IMG/VR virus record: IMGVR_UViG_3300027816_000144
Location: 1 to 49,977 of that record
Strand: one strand, 5' to 3'
Length of the DNA stretch: 49,977 nucleotides
Origin: a virus
Positions 16,338 to 24,988 of this stretch are shown here, one piece after another. A program made the position numbers and the translations under genes. The notes beneath the pieces are model-generated. The model was given only the letters and a program-made list of their open reading frames with translations, was not told the origin of the DNA and searched no databases. The first letter of the stretch is position 1; each line of letters begins with the position of its first letter.

Positions 16338-19300
16338 AGCGGTCTCTCTTCAAGGATCAGATCATCGCCACTTATTGCTCCACCAGCGGCTTTATGCATA
16401 CCAGTGTCAGCTACTTGACGTGCCGCATCATCCACTGACAAGCCCTTGTTGACAAGGTCTACGATCTTGTTCAGGTTGTTCATGCTGTCCTTGATCCCGT
16501 ACTTCTGGGCGGCTAGGACGAACTCGTTGCCATCAATCTTGGCGGCTGGCTTTTGGATTGCTCCGCCTTCTTTCTTGACGGCTCCGCCCTTCTTTCTACC
16601 AGTAAGCTCTTTGATGCGTCTGCGATAGGCTCCCACTTCATCCATAAACTGCTGGTCAACGCGCTGGTGTGGGAACACCTTTTGAATTGTGCCAGTGAAG
16701 TCCTGTGGACGCTGATGCGTAATGATGTGCTGAGCGGCATCAGGGTATGAGATGGCAAAAGGTGTAAGAACCTCTTGGTGACCCAAGTACATGCCGGGAA
16801 TGCCCTTGCTGTATGTCTTGTGTTTTGCAGTGTCAGTCAGTGGTGCATTTGGAACCAATTGACCAACACCATGTCCAGTCAGGTTCACTTCCATGTCGCG
16901 CAAGTCTGGGCTGGTGATTGCGTAGCGAACATCAAGTCCATTAGGTAAATTCAAAGGCTCAGTGATGCTTGGCGTCTGCATGACCTTGTTGAAGTACTTG
17001 CGCATCTCTGGGTACTTCTGCATGGCTTTGTAGGCGGCTTGCGGGTTTGCAATGCCGGGCCACTGCGGGAAGTCCACAACTTTGACAATTATTTCGCCAG
17101 TCTTAGGGTTCTTCTTAGTAATCTCAAAGCCCTTAGCCATTAACTTGTCAAACATATACATGTTCTCAGGCGTGAGCTTGCTGTAATCGATATAGCGCAA
17201 GTTGGCATCAGCAAAGTGCTGAGCAAAGTTTGTAGCTATTGGCCCCATCGCCATGTGTTGTCCAATGATGCGCTCAGAACCAAACAGGTTTGACAAGTCA
17301 GTCGCTTTGTTTTGCACCGCTTGAGCTGGGACTTCGTTGGAAGCATAAAACAAAGGCGTCTTAGCCTTCATGTGTCCAAGCCCATAGCGTGAGCCGCCCT
17401 CTTGGCGTGAACCTATTGCCTCACCCATCAAGCTCTTTAGCTCAACGTCAGAAAGGGTGAAGTCACCCGGCAACGCCACATTGATGTCGCCAATCTGCGG
17501 CTGATACACCTGAGACTCTGGAACCGCCTTGGTAGGTGTCAGCTCATAATCAAGAGCTTTGACGCGCTGGCTTTCCTTCATGGATCGACCCGCAAGGTTC
17601 TTGGTGTCGCCAGCTTTTCCACTGGTAACGTGCTCACCCATCATCTGACGCGCAACACGCTCTGCATGGGAGTTGATTTCATCCAAGGATTTTGGCATGG
17701 CACGAGGCAATACCAAAGGCAGTGCGCGCTCGGCATCTGCTTTTGCCATGGCGCTGGTAAAAACGCCTGACGACTCTAAGGGCGACACGCTCTTAACGCT
17801 AGCCCCAACAGGCAACCCCTTGGTCAAAGGGCCAAGCATTGGGTAGGCTTGTGCGGCTATGCCTAGCCCAAAAGCAGGCTCAGCCACGTCTTTAATTGCT
17901 TGGTAGTCAGGGTGCAGAACACTGAAGCCCATCTCATCTGGACGTTCACCCATCAAGCCAGCTACAGCGGCGTAGGTGCGAGGATCCTTCAGTGTGTTTA
18001 CGTCAGCCTGCTCGGCGCGTTTCTTAGCGGCGGCGTACTTCTTTGTGCCAGCTCCACCGAAGTAGGGCTTAGCGTCGTCCTCAGAGCCGCCCTCCTTCAT
18101 GTGAGCCAAGCCGCCACTGGCGTACTTGAAGTCTTCCAGCTTGCCAAACTTGGGGTTCTTTGCCAGCACGAGGGGGCCGATCTGGATGACCTCTTCAGCA
18201 TTGACAACAGGCGCCATGGTCTCGCGGTCATAGAAGAAGCTGTGACGCTCTGGATCCATGCCAACCTGACGCCACTCTGGGTTCTTCAGGTACTGCTTAG
18301 CCAACGTAAACGCCTCGTCGGAGCTTGTGGGCTTCCACTTGCCTTCCATGGTGGCGATGGTGTTCTTCTCAGCGCCCTTGGCAATACCTAGAGCCGCCTT
18401 GGGGCTAACGCTGAAGTCAACGTCGGTCGCCATGGCAACAGGCTCGTAACCAATGCGTGTGCCTGCACCACCAGAGACTGGGCTCTTGCGGGGGCCGTGC
18501 GCCGTAACGACCCAAGTGTTCGCTTGGTTGTAGGACGGAATGTCTAAGCGCAGACCAACAGGGTCGCCTTCCTTCAGTGTCGAGGATGGCTTGCCGAAGT
18601 ACGTCTCCTTGCGTGGCAGACCCTCAGCTTCACGGCTGGTCTTAGACAGAGCGGCAAGAATCTCCTCACGGCTGGCTGGCGCTGGGACTGACTCATAGGG
18701 CGTAACGGGCTTATAACGCTGTACAAGGCGCGCATACTCATCGGCTGATATATCACCAGCCTCAATACGTGCGGCGGCTTCCTGAAGCTCTGGTGTGCGC
18801 TTGAGCACGTCTTTGTGCGCCATGTTCACACGATCAACCGTAGGCTCAGGGAAGCGCCTTGCCAAGTTCTCGACTTCAGCGGTGTTCATGTTGATAGGCA
18901 GGTCGTTGCCAAACTGCATGGATAGCCTCGGCACTTCAATCTTTGGAGGCTTAGCCGCCTTCAATCCCTTTCCGACTATGAGCTTGCCACCTGCATAAGC
19001 AGGGACGCCGTTCTTCATCTTCTGGTTGTTCACCTCGAGCATCATGGTGTCAGGGTTGTTGGAGATGGACACCTTACCGCCTGCCTTCATGCCACCGCCT
19101 TCTACTCGCTTTTGCTCAGCGTTTTTCAGGTCTTCGAACTCTTGCCAAGTAAAGTACTTTTGTTTATTACCTTTCATGTCCCAACCAGCTTTTCTAATCT
19201 GATCTGCCGAGATCAAGTTGGTGTTGTTGAAGTCGCGGACGTCAGACCAATTGCCACCACGTACAAAGTCTTGCACGAATGGCAGGTATTCTTCTTTGGG

Positions 19301-21298
19301 CTTGGCGTTCTGCTTACCTTTAATTTGATTGATAAACGCAGGCATGTTTTCTTTTGCCATACGGATCTCGATGTCCCTGACATCATAGTCTGTGTAGCCG
19401 TTTGGCAGTTTCTTAGCTTCCTCTAACGCCGCCTCTTTGTACGGCAACAAATCTTCGTTGCGCAATTGACCTTTGAATGCACCTACTTCAACCGTAACGT
19501 GAGGTTCGCCTTTAGCGTCAACTAACGAGTAAACCTTGGCATCGCCTCTCTTGATGGCATTCCATCCACCAAGCCCGTAGCCAGAGTAACCACTATCACC
19601 TGAACTCTTAGTCCAATCGGAACTGCCTTCTGGTGGCTCGTAACCACGGACTGAGTGACCCATGGCGTCTGACTCCGCGGCAAAGTCGCCGGGTCGATTC
19701 AGCTCCACCCACTTCAGACCTTCTGGGTATTCTTTGTAGACAGGCAACTCAGCACGAGACGTCATACGAGCCTCGTTCATTTTTTTGGCAAGCTCTTGGT
19801 CGTACTCATAAGTGCGGCGTACTGCCTGCTCCATGCTGACCTTGTTCAGTTGCTCAGGGCGAATGCGACCAGTGGCTAGGTCTTCTTTCAACACGTCAAC
19901 AACGTGATCAAACCCCAAGTCATAAGTTCCGCCTGAGTACAGTTTTGTCTCTGGGTCAAGCTTGGCAACAAACGGATTGATCTCACCAGCTCGCTTCTCG
20001 AAGCCGTGTATTCTTGCCATCAATTCATAAGACTTGTGATGCAGATCTTTTAACTTTGTGTCACCCAAAATCTCTGCCTTTTGAAAGCTTGGCATCTTGT
20101 CAAATACTTCACGGTCTTTAATGTCAAGACCGCCTTTACCTTTCAAAAAGTTAATAAAGTCGTCATCAATTTGTTTTTGATAATCGGCTATCTCAGCTCT
20201 GACCTCATCAAGCCTTTCATTAACAGTTGCCGCTTCTTGTATTTTTCCAGCCTTGGTTACCCTGATTGCATCATCGGATATGTTCTCCCACTGCTTAGCA
20301 AGATCAGACTTGCCCATGCCCTCAGCAGGGTAGCCTTCAGCTTTACGAATGGCTTGCAAGTATTCCATGCGGTCTAAATCGTTGCGAAGCGGGGTGTGGA
20401 TGATGCCCTCTTCAGCCAGCTTACGAATTGGGTCGTCACGTGTACCCATTTCTTTCTTAACGTAGTTCTTTAGGTTACTGTCAATCCATTTATTGATAGC
20501 ATCTTTTTGCGTAATAAGGCCTTCAACGGTGTCGCCTTCACGACCTATCATGGTGTCTACCTTCAGCCTGCGAAGGTCGCTTTCGGGAGTTCTAATCTGA
20601 TCTTTGTCGCCACCGCCCAGCCAATTGCCACCGTAGGGCTTGACCACGTTGGACTGTGTGTTAGCACCCATCGCCATGACCATCTCACGAGGTAAGCCAC
20701 CACGTTCAAAGGCGCCCTTGACGACGGGCTCCATAGCGCTCTCAATCTTCCTACCGACCTGCTCTGCGCCCCTGCCTGCCGTTCTCATGGCTTGGGACGT
20801 GGCTGGGCCTGTCAGGAACTGCAACGCCACCGCTTCGGGTAGCACTGGCGGGATCTTGTACTCGGTCTCGAGCTTCTCGAGGAAGTCGCCTACGTCACCT
20901 GCGTACTCATAAGCCGTGGGTTGCTCAGGCTTGTAGATGCGTTCCTGCATGAACTTGTCAGCCGCCTCGTCACCTTTGAACATGCGCGTGGGGATTGAGT
21001 TGATGCCCTGCGTAAGAGCTGAGCCAAGGAAGCGTCCAGCCTGTACGCCACCAGCCAGCTTCTCGAGTGGGGATCTGTCAGCCTGTTGCTGGCGCCTGAG
21101 TTGGGCGTCGCGTTCAGCCATGCGCCTGCTTAGCTCTAGGTTCTCTTTGGATGGAACGCTCAGGTCAACGTCGCCGTACTGTGGCAAGTCCATCGCTCTC
21201 TCGTCATCAACGAAGGGCATCGGCTGAGCAGGCTTGAAGTTCTTAGCCTTGATGTTCCCAACTCGTGGGTAAAACGCTGGTTTGTTTTCGTCAGCCAT
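16334..21298 (-). CDS. Giant polyvalent-type protein (1654 aa)
   Basis: The second largest gene in the window. Helical N-terminal regions are followed, around residues 510-700, by VELNRPGDFAAESDAMGHSV and VYSLVDAKGEPHVTVEV with KEEYLPFVQDFV, the M-H-S-V-x-G-Y type module of polyvalent proteins. Residues 740-765 have NNPDTMMLEVNNQKMKNG, matching the C-terminus of the 879-aa protein and suggesting fusion of two ancestral proteins. Residues 865-1060 contain GLRLDIPSYNQANTWVVTAH and QVGMDPERHSFFYDRET with VIQIGPLVLAK, another common polyvalent module. YASGGLAHMKEGG and KKGGAVKKEGGAI are flexible linkers. A last domain runs from about 1330 to 1560. Its ATG overlaps the 879-aa start region by 4 nt. 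Ejected counter-defence function is inference from family knowledge. Confidence 0.65.
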   Translation of the reverse strand: MADENKPAFYPRVGNIKAKNFKPAQPMPFVDDERAMDLPQYGDVDLSVPSKENLELSRRMAERDAQLRRQQQADRSPLEKLAGGVQAGRFLGSALTQGINSIPTRMFKGDEAADKFMQERIYKPEQPTAYEYAGDVGDFLEKLETEYKIPPVLPEAVALQFLTGPATSQAMRTAGRGAEQVGRKIESAMEPVVKGAFERGGLPREMVMAMGANTQSNVVKPYGGNWLGGGDKDQIRTPESDLRRLKVDTMIGREGDTVEGLITQKDAINKWIDSNLKNYVKKEMGTRDDPIRKLAEEGIIHTPLRNDLDRMEYLQAIRKAEGYPAEGMGKSDLAKQWENISDDAIRVTKAGKIQEAATVNERLDEVRAEIADYQKQIDDDFINFLKGKGGLDIKDREVFDKMPSFQKAEILGDTKLKDLHHKSYELMARIHGFEKRAGEINPFVAKLDPETKLYSGGTYDLGFDHVVDVLKEDLATGRIRPEQLNKVSMEQAVRRTYEYDQELAKKMNEARMTSRAELPVYKEYPEGLKWVELNRPGDFAAESDAMGHSVRGYEPPEGSSDWTKSSGDSGYSGYGLGGWNAIKRGDAKVYSLVDAKGEPHVTVEVGAFKGQLRNEDLLPYKEAALEEAKKLPNGYTDYDVRDIEIRMAKENMPAFINQIKGKQNAKPKEEYLPFVQDFVRGGNWSDVRDFNNTNLISADQIRKAGWDMKGNKQKYFTWQEFEDLKNAEQKRVEGGGMKAGGKVSISNNPDTMMLEVNNQKMKNGVPAYAGGKLIVGKGLKAAKPPKIEVPRLSMQFGNDLPINMNTAEVENLARRFPEPTVDRVNMAHKDVLKRTPELQEAAARIEAGDISADEYARLVQRYKPVTPYESVPAPASREEILAALSKTSREAEGLPRKETYFGKPSSTLKEGDPVGLRLDIPSYNQANTWVVTAHGPRKSPVSGGAGTRIGYEPVAMATDVDFSVSPKAALGIAKGAEKNTIATMEGKWKPTSSDEAFTLAKQYLKNPEWRQVGMDPERHSFFYDRETMAPVVNAEEVIQIGPLVLAKNPKFGKLEDFKYASGGLAHMKEGGSEDDAKPYFGGAGTKKYAAAKKRAEQADVNTLKDPRTYAAVAGLMGERPDEMGFSVLHPDYQAIKDVAEPAFGLGIAAQAYPMLGPLTKGLPVGASVKSVSPLESSGVFTSAMAKADAERALPLVLPRAMPKSLDEINSHAERVARQMMGEHVTSGKAGDTKNLAGRSMKESQRVKALDYELTPTKAVPESQVYQPQIGDINVALPGDFTLSDVELKSLMGEAIGSRQEGGSRYGLGHMKAKTPLFYASNEVPAQAVQNKATDLSNLFGSERIIGQHMAMGPIATNFAQHFADANLRYIDYSKLTPENMYMFDKLMAKGFEITKKNPKTGEIIVKVVDFPQWPGIANPQAAYKAMQKYPEMRKYFNKVMQTPSITEPLNLPNGLDVRYAITSPDLRDMEVNLTGHGVGQLVPNAPLTDTAKHKTYSKGIPGMYLGHQEVLTPFAISYPDAAQHIITHQRPQDFTGTIQKVFPHQRVDQQFMDEVGAYRRRIKELTGRKKGGAVKKEGGAIQKPAAKIDGNEFVLAAQKYGIKDSMNNLNKIVDLVNKGLSVDDAARQVADTGMHKAAGGAISGDDLILEERPL

Positions 21299-21357
21299 GG
21301 CTTATCCCGCTGAGTTGCTGTTAGCCCAATGATACCTTGGGTGTAGCCATTCGTCCA

Positions 21358-22794
21358 TCATGCTGAGTACGGGTTCTCACGTTTCTTAGCCATACCGCTG
21401 TCCAAGTAGTCGTCCTCGTCGTAGTCGTCCCGCGGTGCTCCGTCGATGTCCAGCCAACCAGCATCACGTAGGAACCGCAAGCCTTGGGTGCAGGCGTCCA
21501 CGAAGTCGTCGTGTGTTGAGTCAGGGAAGCTACAGATCTGGGACACAAAGCCCTCAGCCCAGTCCTTGACGTAGCCCTTCCTGACACTGCTCTCAGGGAT
21601 CCACACACGCCCTGCGGCGATGATGTTGGACACAATGTTAAGGCGTTGGATCTTGTCAGCCCGACCGGGGTTGTACGCCCTCACTGGCAAGTGCCCACGT
21701 TGCAAGTCTTGTATAAGAGCTATGCCTGCGGACTTGTCTTCCACGAGGATCAGGTCTACGCGCTTCTTGTCCTTGCCCTCGCCGTACACCACGTCGTACT
21801 CCTCGATGACCTTGGGGCGTAGGTCTGGGTATTGCAGGCGGTCTTGCCAGCAGTCGATCACCATCGCGGACATAGGGCCGTCCAGCGGCTTGAACACACC
21901 GAACGTGACGGAGGCTGTCGGATCGTTGACAGTCTTCTCCGAGCTGGCGCAGTCGTAGCTTTGCAGGATGTACTCGAACTTGGGGAACGGCTTGTTAGGC
22001 GCCCACAGCTTGAACATGTCGCGCTTAACGATCCCTGATTCCTCAGCATCGATCAGCTCAGCGTGGATCTCCTGCCTGCCAATCTTTGTACCCTCATAGG
22101 ACAGGATCTGCTTCTTAAAGCTTGCAGACAGGTTCTCGAGGTTGACGTAGGTAGATGCCGTCGTGAGGGCTACGTCGTCTCCTTCACGCCCTACGAGCTC
22201 CACAATGAGGTCTTTGGGACGTGGGGTGGTCGTGGCAATGATTTGGGTGCGACCGTCTGCCTTTTTCAGTCGTACGGCGAACTGGATGTTGTACCAAGCT
22301 TCATCGAGGTAATCCCAAGCGGCAAGCTCATCTAGCCATGCGCCATGGTACTGACCACCACGAAAGCGATCAGGCTCGCTGGCGCTGATGCCTTTGATCA
22401 GGCTACCGTTGATCAGGACGATCTCGTGCAGGGCTTTGTTGTAGTCTTTGATTAGGATCGAAGGGATCACAGCCATGAGTCCTGACTCACCCTCAAAGCA
22501 CGTGCCGCGGACGTCCATAGACGTAGGGGCGGAAACCAGCCAGCGTGTGTTGGGGTTCTCCCACGCCCACCACCAGATCTGTTCAGCCGCAGTACGGGTT
22601 TTCCCTGCCCCACGACCAGCCAGCATGAGCCAGATACTCCACCAAGTACCTTGGGGTAGCTTCTGATGATTAAACGCGCCTGAGAGCCATTCCGTGCGCT
22701 TGGCGTAGGCTGAACCGTGGAAGGGGCCGCTCCTGCGCAGGTTGTCCTTGTCAGACAGGATCTCCAGAATCTCTGGCTCTATGACCGCGCTCAT
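21358..22794 (-). CDS. terL: Terminase large subunit
   Basis: A 478-aa protein of normal length for TerL. Walker A is LAGRGAGKT at residues 58-66, and Walker B is HGAWLDELAAW with D155 and E156. The coupling motif is ATTTPRP at 188-194. The nuclease half carries the RNase H-like acidic residues: SYDCASSE (D281), LVEDKSAG (D353) and STHDDFVDA (D429-D430, D433). The enzyme cuts concatemeric DNA and pumps it through the portal. It overlaps terS by 4 nt (ATGA). The next gene is not the portal but a 1654-aa protein, so the usual terL-portal pair is split. Confidence 0.93.
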   Translation of the reverse strand: MSAVIEPEILEILSDKDNLRRSGPFHGSAYAKRTEWLSGAFNHQKLPQGTWWSIWLMLAGRGAGKTRTAAEQIWWWAWENPNTRWLVSAPTSMDVRGTCFEGESGLMAVIPSILIKDYNKALHEIVLINGSLIKGISASEPDRFRGGQYHGAWLDELAAWDYLDEAWYNIQFAVRLKKADGRTQIIATTTPRPKDLIVELVGREGDDVALTTASTYVNLENLSASFKKQILSYEGTKIGRQEIHAELIDAEESGIVKRDMFKLWAPNKPFPKFEYILQSYDCASSEKTVNDPTASVTFGVFKPLDGPMSAMVIDCWQDRLQYPDLRPKVIEEYDVVYGEGKDKKRVDLILVEDKSAGIALIQDLQRGHLPVRAYNPGRADKIQRLNIVSNIIAAGRVWIPESSVRKGYVKDWAEGFVSQICSFPDSTHDDFVDACTQGLRFLRDAGWLDIDGAPRDDYDEDDYLDSGMAKKRENPYSA

Positions 22795-23351
22795 TCAGCA
22801 ATCCGAATAAGCTCTAAGCGTTTGATCGCCACATCCATCTTCGCCTTAACGTCTACGTCGATGATGTTGCGGTCATCCTGCTCCTCAGAAGGCATTACAC
22901 GCTCGTTGTACTTTTTAGGCGCCATGCGCGCCGCTGTCCACTTGCGAGTGTCAATCCGAAGCTTCATCCACTGGACGTAAGAGGAGTCGAACTTGACCTC
23001 GACCAGCTCACCGTTCTTGTCAGTCACGTGGCTCAGCTCTGGCGGTTGGTCGACAATGTCAATCATTTCATCGAACTGCGTCTCAGCTTGAATTTCACGA
23101 GCGCGTGTGTATTGCTCAAGAAAGTCAGCCTTGGTGGTCAACCACGTCATCACTGAAGCCATGCTTGGCATGTCATCGTCTCTACAGATCTTACGTAGAC
23201 TCTCCCCTAATCCTAGCCTTGTACAGATCTTGATAGCTAATGCATCTGAGTAGATGGAAGGTCTACCCATTGTTGGCTTCTCCTTTGTTTGCGGCTTACC
23301 TGTCACATCGGCGACTGTGTCGCTGGAAAGATCTTTTGGTTTCTTTGCCAT
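22791..23351 (-). CDS. terS: Terminase small subunit
   Basis: A 186-aa protein. I use the ATG at 23351, 7 nt after AAAGGAG; a GTG one codon earlier is closer to it. MGRPSIYSDALAIKICTRLG followed by ESLRKICRDDDMPSMASVMT forms the DNA-binding helix-turn-helix common in small terminases. KADFLEQYTRAREIQAETQF is the helical oligomerisation part. The C-terminal segment KWTAARMAPKKYNERV is a typical TerS ending. It recognises the packaging site and recruits TerL, which overlaps it by 4 nt. Upstream lies a short gap with a near-palindrome (TTAA-N8-TTAA), not identical to the operators. Confidence 0.85.
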   Translation of the reverse strand: MAKKPKDLSSDTVADVTGKPQTKEKPTMGRPSIYSDALAIKICTRLGLGESLRKICRDDDMPSMASVMTWLTTKADFLEQYTRAREIQAETQFDEMIDIVDQPPELSHVTDKNGELVEVKFDSSYVQWMKLRIDTRKWTAARMAPKKYNERVMPSEEQDDRNIIDVDVKAKMDVAIKRLELIRIAE

Positions 23352-23402
23352 CACTGAGCTCCTTTAACGCAAAGTTTAACGGATCTTTGTGTTTGTATGC
23401 AA

Positions 23403-23615
23403 TCAGTCCTTCAATCCCCTCATGATCCTTCTATCCATGTCCTTGATGGTGAGCTTGTATTCTTTGTTGAGGCTTTCCAGTTTTGCGGCTTTTACGGTCG
23501 CGTATTTAAGCTTTGACTCAAGCTCCTGCACCTTGACCTGTAGCTCTGTGATGGCTTTGTTTGCCAGCTCAGGGTTTTGTTCTATCCACTCTGGCGCCCA
23601 GATCTCTTCGGTCAT
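23403..23615 (-). CDS. 70-aa coiled-coil protein upstream of terS
   Basis: A small, mostly helical protein. Residues 14-60 form a heptad-like coiled coil (ELANKAITELQVKVQELESK, then LESLNKEYKLTIKDMDRRIM). It overlaps the previous gene by 4 nt (ATGA) and ends about 50 nt before terS. No functional motif is seen. Being read just before terS, it may belong to the same transcript; any packaging role is speculation. Confidence 0.6.
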   Translation of the reverse strand: MTEEIWAPEWIEQNPELANKAITELQVKVQELESKLKYATVKAAKLESLNKEYKLTIKDMDRRIMRGLKD

Positions 23616-23812
23616 TTCTTGAGTCCTCGCACGTAGGCGGCGAAGCTTGCCGTGGTATCCCCACCGTTGCGCATTTTGTCAAACTCGAGCGCTATCTCTT
23701 CGAGTGTGTCGTTCCTGATCTTGTTTGTGATGGGGTCAAGCTGGCGTTGGATCATCTGCCTTTTGCGCCAGCCTAGCGCCTTCTCCCAAATGTTCAGTTC
23801 TGCTTCGCTCAT
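23612..23812 (-). CDS. 66-aa hypothetical protein
   Basis: A charged helical protein (SEAELNIWEKALGWRKRQMI, then LEEIALEFDKMRNGGDTTAS and AAYVRGLKK). It overlaps both neighbours by 4 nt ATGA junctions, a pattern typical of genes translated by re-initiation. No family recognised. Confidence 0.6.
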   Translation of the reverse strand: MSEAELNIWEKALGWRKRQMIQRQLDPITNKIRNDTLEEIALEFDKMRNGGDTTASFAAYVRGLKK

Positions 23813-23955
23813 GAGTTGCGCTCCTTCAGCAAGGCAATCGCTTGCAGAACTGCACTCGCTTGTCCAAGGTTTGTGTTGTAGAGCAAGTCTGTTAGCTCCT
23901 CATCCGTCAACCCCTTCCAAGGGCGTACGTAATCCTGTACGTCGTCGTCATCCAT
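23809..23955 (-). CDS. 48-aa protein with WKGLTDEEL motif
   Basis: Starts at the ATG complementary to 23953-23955 and ends at TGA 23809-23811, overlapping the next ATG by 4 nt. The product begins MDDDDVQDYVRPWKGLTDEE and ends ALLKERNS. The W-K-x-L-T-D-E-E motif also appears in the adjacent 49-aa protein, so the pair are probably paralogues. It is a short acidic helical protein. Function unknown. Confidence 0.6.
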   Translation of the reverse strand: MDDDDVQDYVRPWKGLTDEELTDLLYNTNLGQASAVLQAIALLKERNS

Positions 23956-24097
23956 TGTTTTTCTCCAGCAGTGCGGCTTCAATCTTCTTTGCCCACTCGA
24001 GCACCATGATCATGTTCCAGTTGGAGCTCTCAGCAGTTACGCCTAAAGCTTTCTGAATCTCTTCGTCGGTAAGGCTTTTCCATTCAATCGCGTTCAT
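23948..24097 (-). CDS. 49-aa protein with WKSLTDEEI motif
   Basis: ATG complementary to 24095-24097, preceded by AAAGGA at 7 nt inside the end of the upstream gene. Product begins MNAIEWKSLTDEEIQKALGV and ends KIEAALLEKNNG. It overlaps the upstream gene by 14 nt and the downstream by 8 nt. The motif W-K-S-L-T-D-E-E is shared with the 48-aa neighbour. Motifs like this are frequent at the start of small phage proteins in Burkholderiales phages, with no known function. Confidence 0.6.
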   Translation of the reverse strand: MNAIEWKSLTDEEIQKALGVTAESSNWNMIMVLEWAKKIEAALLEKNNG

Positions 24098-24335
24098 TGC
24101 TCATTCCTTTAGGTCTTGGACAATCATTTGGGGGGATAACGGCACACCAGACGGCTTTGTATTGCCCTCTTGGTGCTACTTCCCACCTGTCAATGTACAC
24201 GTCTGGCATGTTCTTCAACACCTTCCTGACGTTGGTCTTTGGTCTACTCAACAAGTCTGACAGCTCCTCTAAGGTCATGCCATCAGGTATTCCGCGGAGC
24301 GCAACACGTACGCTCTTGATCACAGCCATGGTCAT
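24084..24335 (-). CDS. 83-aa putative helix-turn-helix protein
   Basis: Residues 15-50 (IPDGMTLEELSDLLSRPKTN followed by VRKVLKNMPDVYIDRW) look like a winged helix: a helix, a turn at RPKTN, a recognition-like helix, then a beta wing with WEVAPRGQYKAVWCAV. It starts at an ATG that overlaps the previous stop by 4 nt; a second Met two codons on is possible. It could be a small regulator of late or packaging genes, or a recombination accessory. Assignment rests on pattern only. Confidence 0.55.
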   Translation of the reverse strand: MTMAVIKSVRVALRGIPDGMTLEELSDLLSRPKTNVRKVLKNMPDVYIDRWEVAPRGQYKAVWCAVIPPNDCPRPKGMSNERD

Positions 24336-24511
24336 GGAGCCCCTTTATCGGGCTTTGGAGCCGTTTTCTGGTCGCGTTGAGGGTCAAGGTGCTTAAGGAG
24401 CTGTTCGAGGTTTATAGGGGCTATTTTCTCAAGGCGCTGGATTTCGGTCAAAACGCAGTCAACACCTGCGTTGAACCCTTTGATGTAATCGCTCATTTTA
24501 GTTTCGCTCAT
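24332..24511 (-). CDS. 59-aa hypothetical protein
   Basis: Frame from ATG complementary to 24509-24511 to TGA at 24332-24334. The product begins MSETKMSDYIKGFNAGVDCV and ends DQKTAPKPDKGAP. A second Met six codons in, just after the stop of the upstream gene, is an alternative start. The upstream start overlaps the previous gene by 14 nt, and AAGG lies 9 nt before it. The segment DYIKGFNAGVDCVLTEI is a helix like those in small phage proteins of the G-F-N-x-G type. No function known. Confidence 0.55.
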   Translation of the reverse strand: MSETKMSDYIKGFNAGVDCVLTEIQRLEKIAPINLEQLLKHLDPQRDQKTAPKPDKGAP

Positions 24512-24746
24512 TTCGTTGTGCCTTAGCTCTCATATTGAGGGTTTCTTTGAGGCAAGCCTGCGCCTCTTCGGCGGTCAGGATTCCTCTGCTTTGGAGCTGG
24601 GCGATGCCAGCCTTGAGGTGTGACACAGCGCAGTTCTGTGGCTTGTCCCAGATCCTCTGCATGTTGTTCAAGAGCTGGTCTTCCGTCATGGAGATCCATG
24701 GCTTGTTGGCTGGAACCACACGGCTCCATGTTGTTGTGTCGTACAT
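24498..24746 (-). CDS. 82-aa hypothetical protein
   Basis: Start at ATG 24746, which overlaps the preceding TGA by one base (TGATG) and has AGAGGTGG 4 nt upstream. The product has a short N-terminal beta part (MYDTTTWSRVVPANKPWISM) and two helices (TEDQLLNNMQRIWDKPQNCA, then SRGILTAEEAQACLKETLNM). The T-E-D/E repeats resemble the LTDEE start of the small neighbours. No family recognised. Confidence 0.55.
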   Translation of the reverse strand: MYDTTTWSRVVPANKPWISMTEDQLLNNMQRIWDKPQNCAVSHLKAGIAQLQSRGILTAEEAQACLKETLNMRAKAQRNERN

Positions 24747-24934
24747 CAAGCCACCTCTTTGGCAAGAACAAGTTGCAGGTTAGCCAGCAGTTGCTCGGCT
24801 TCGGCGCGAGTCAGTGGGACGCTCATCATTGAGCGACGACCTTGCAGGCACAGCCATACGCCCTCGTCGTATTGGTCGGCACTGACGCGAATTTCTGCCT
24901 CAGTGTTGATTGATGTTTCGATTTCGTTTGTCAT
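24746..24934 (-). CDS. 62-aa hypothetical protein
   Basis: A small acidic protein: a beta part (AEIRVSADQYDEGVWLCLQG), then RRSMMSVPLTRAEAEQLLAN and a helical end. The pattern of a two-strand sheet ending in L-T-R-A-E-A-E-Q-L is common in short phage proteins of unknown role. The leader before its ATG (TTTACTTGAAAGAACCATC) is nearly identical to that of the 104-aa gene at 25800-26114. An 18-nt UACG hairpin lies upstream of it. Confidence 0.6.
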   Translation of the reverse strand: MTNEIETSINTEAEIRVSADQYDEGVWLCLQGRRSMMSVPLTRAEAEQLLANLQLVLAKEVA

Positions 24935-24963
24935 GATGGTTCTTTCAAGTAAAGTGGGTTGAT

Positions 24964-24981
24964 GGGGAGCCGTAGCCCCCC
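24964..24981 (-). terminator. GC hairpin with UACG (UNCG) loop
   Basis: Minus-strand RNA reads GGGGGGC-UACG-GCUCCCC: a 7-bp stem with one G-U pair and a UNCG tetraloop closed by C-G. It follows the 126-aa gene by 7 nt and precedes the 62-aa gene by 29 nt. There is no U run, so it is better read as an mRNA-stabilising or attenuating hairpin than a full terminator. Confidence 0.5.
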
Positions 24982-24988
24982 GTTTTGA

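Noticed and set aside
23360-23376. A fifth operator upstream of terS
   Set aside because: The near-palindrome TTAAC...GTTTAA has N8 instead of N7 and no extended -10 or hairpin follows, so it is not counted with the four sites.
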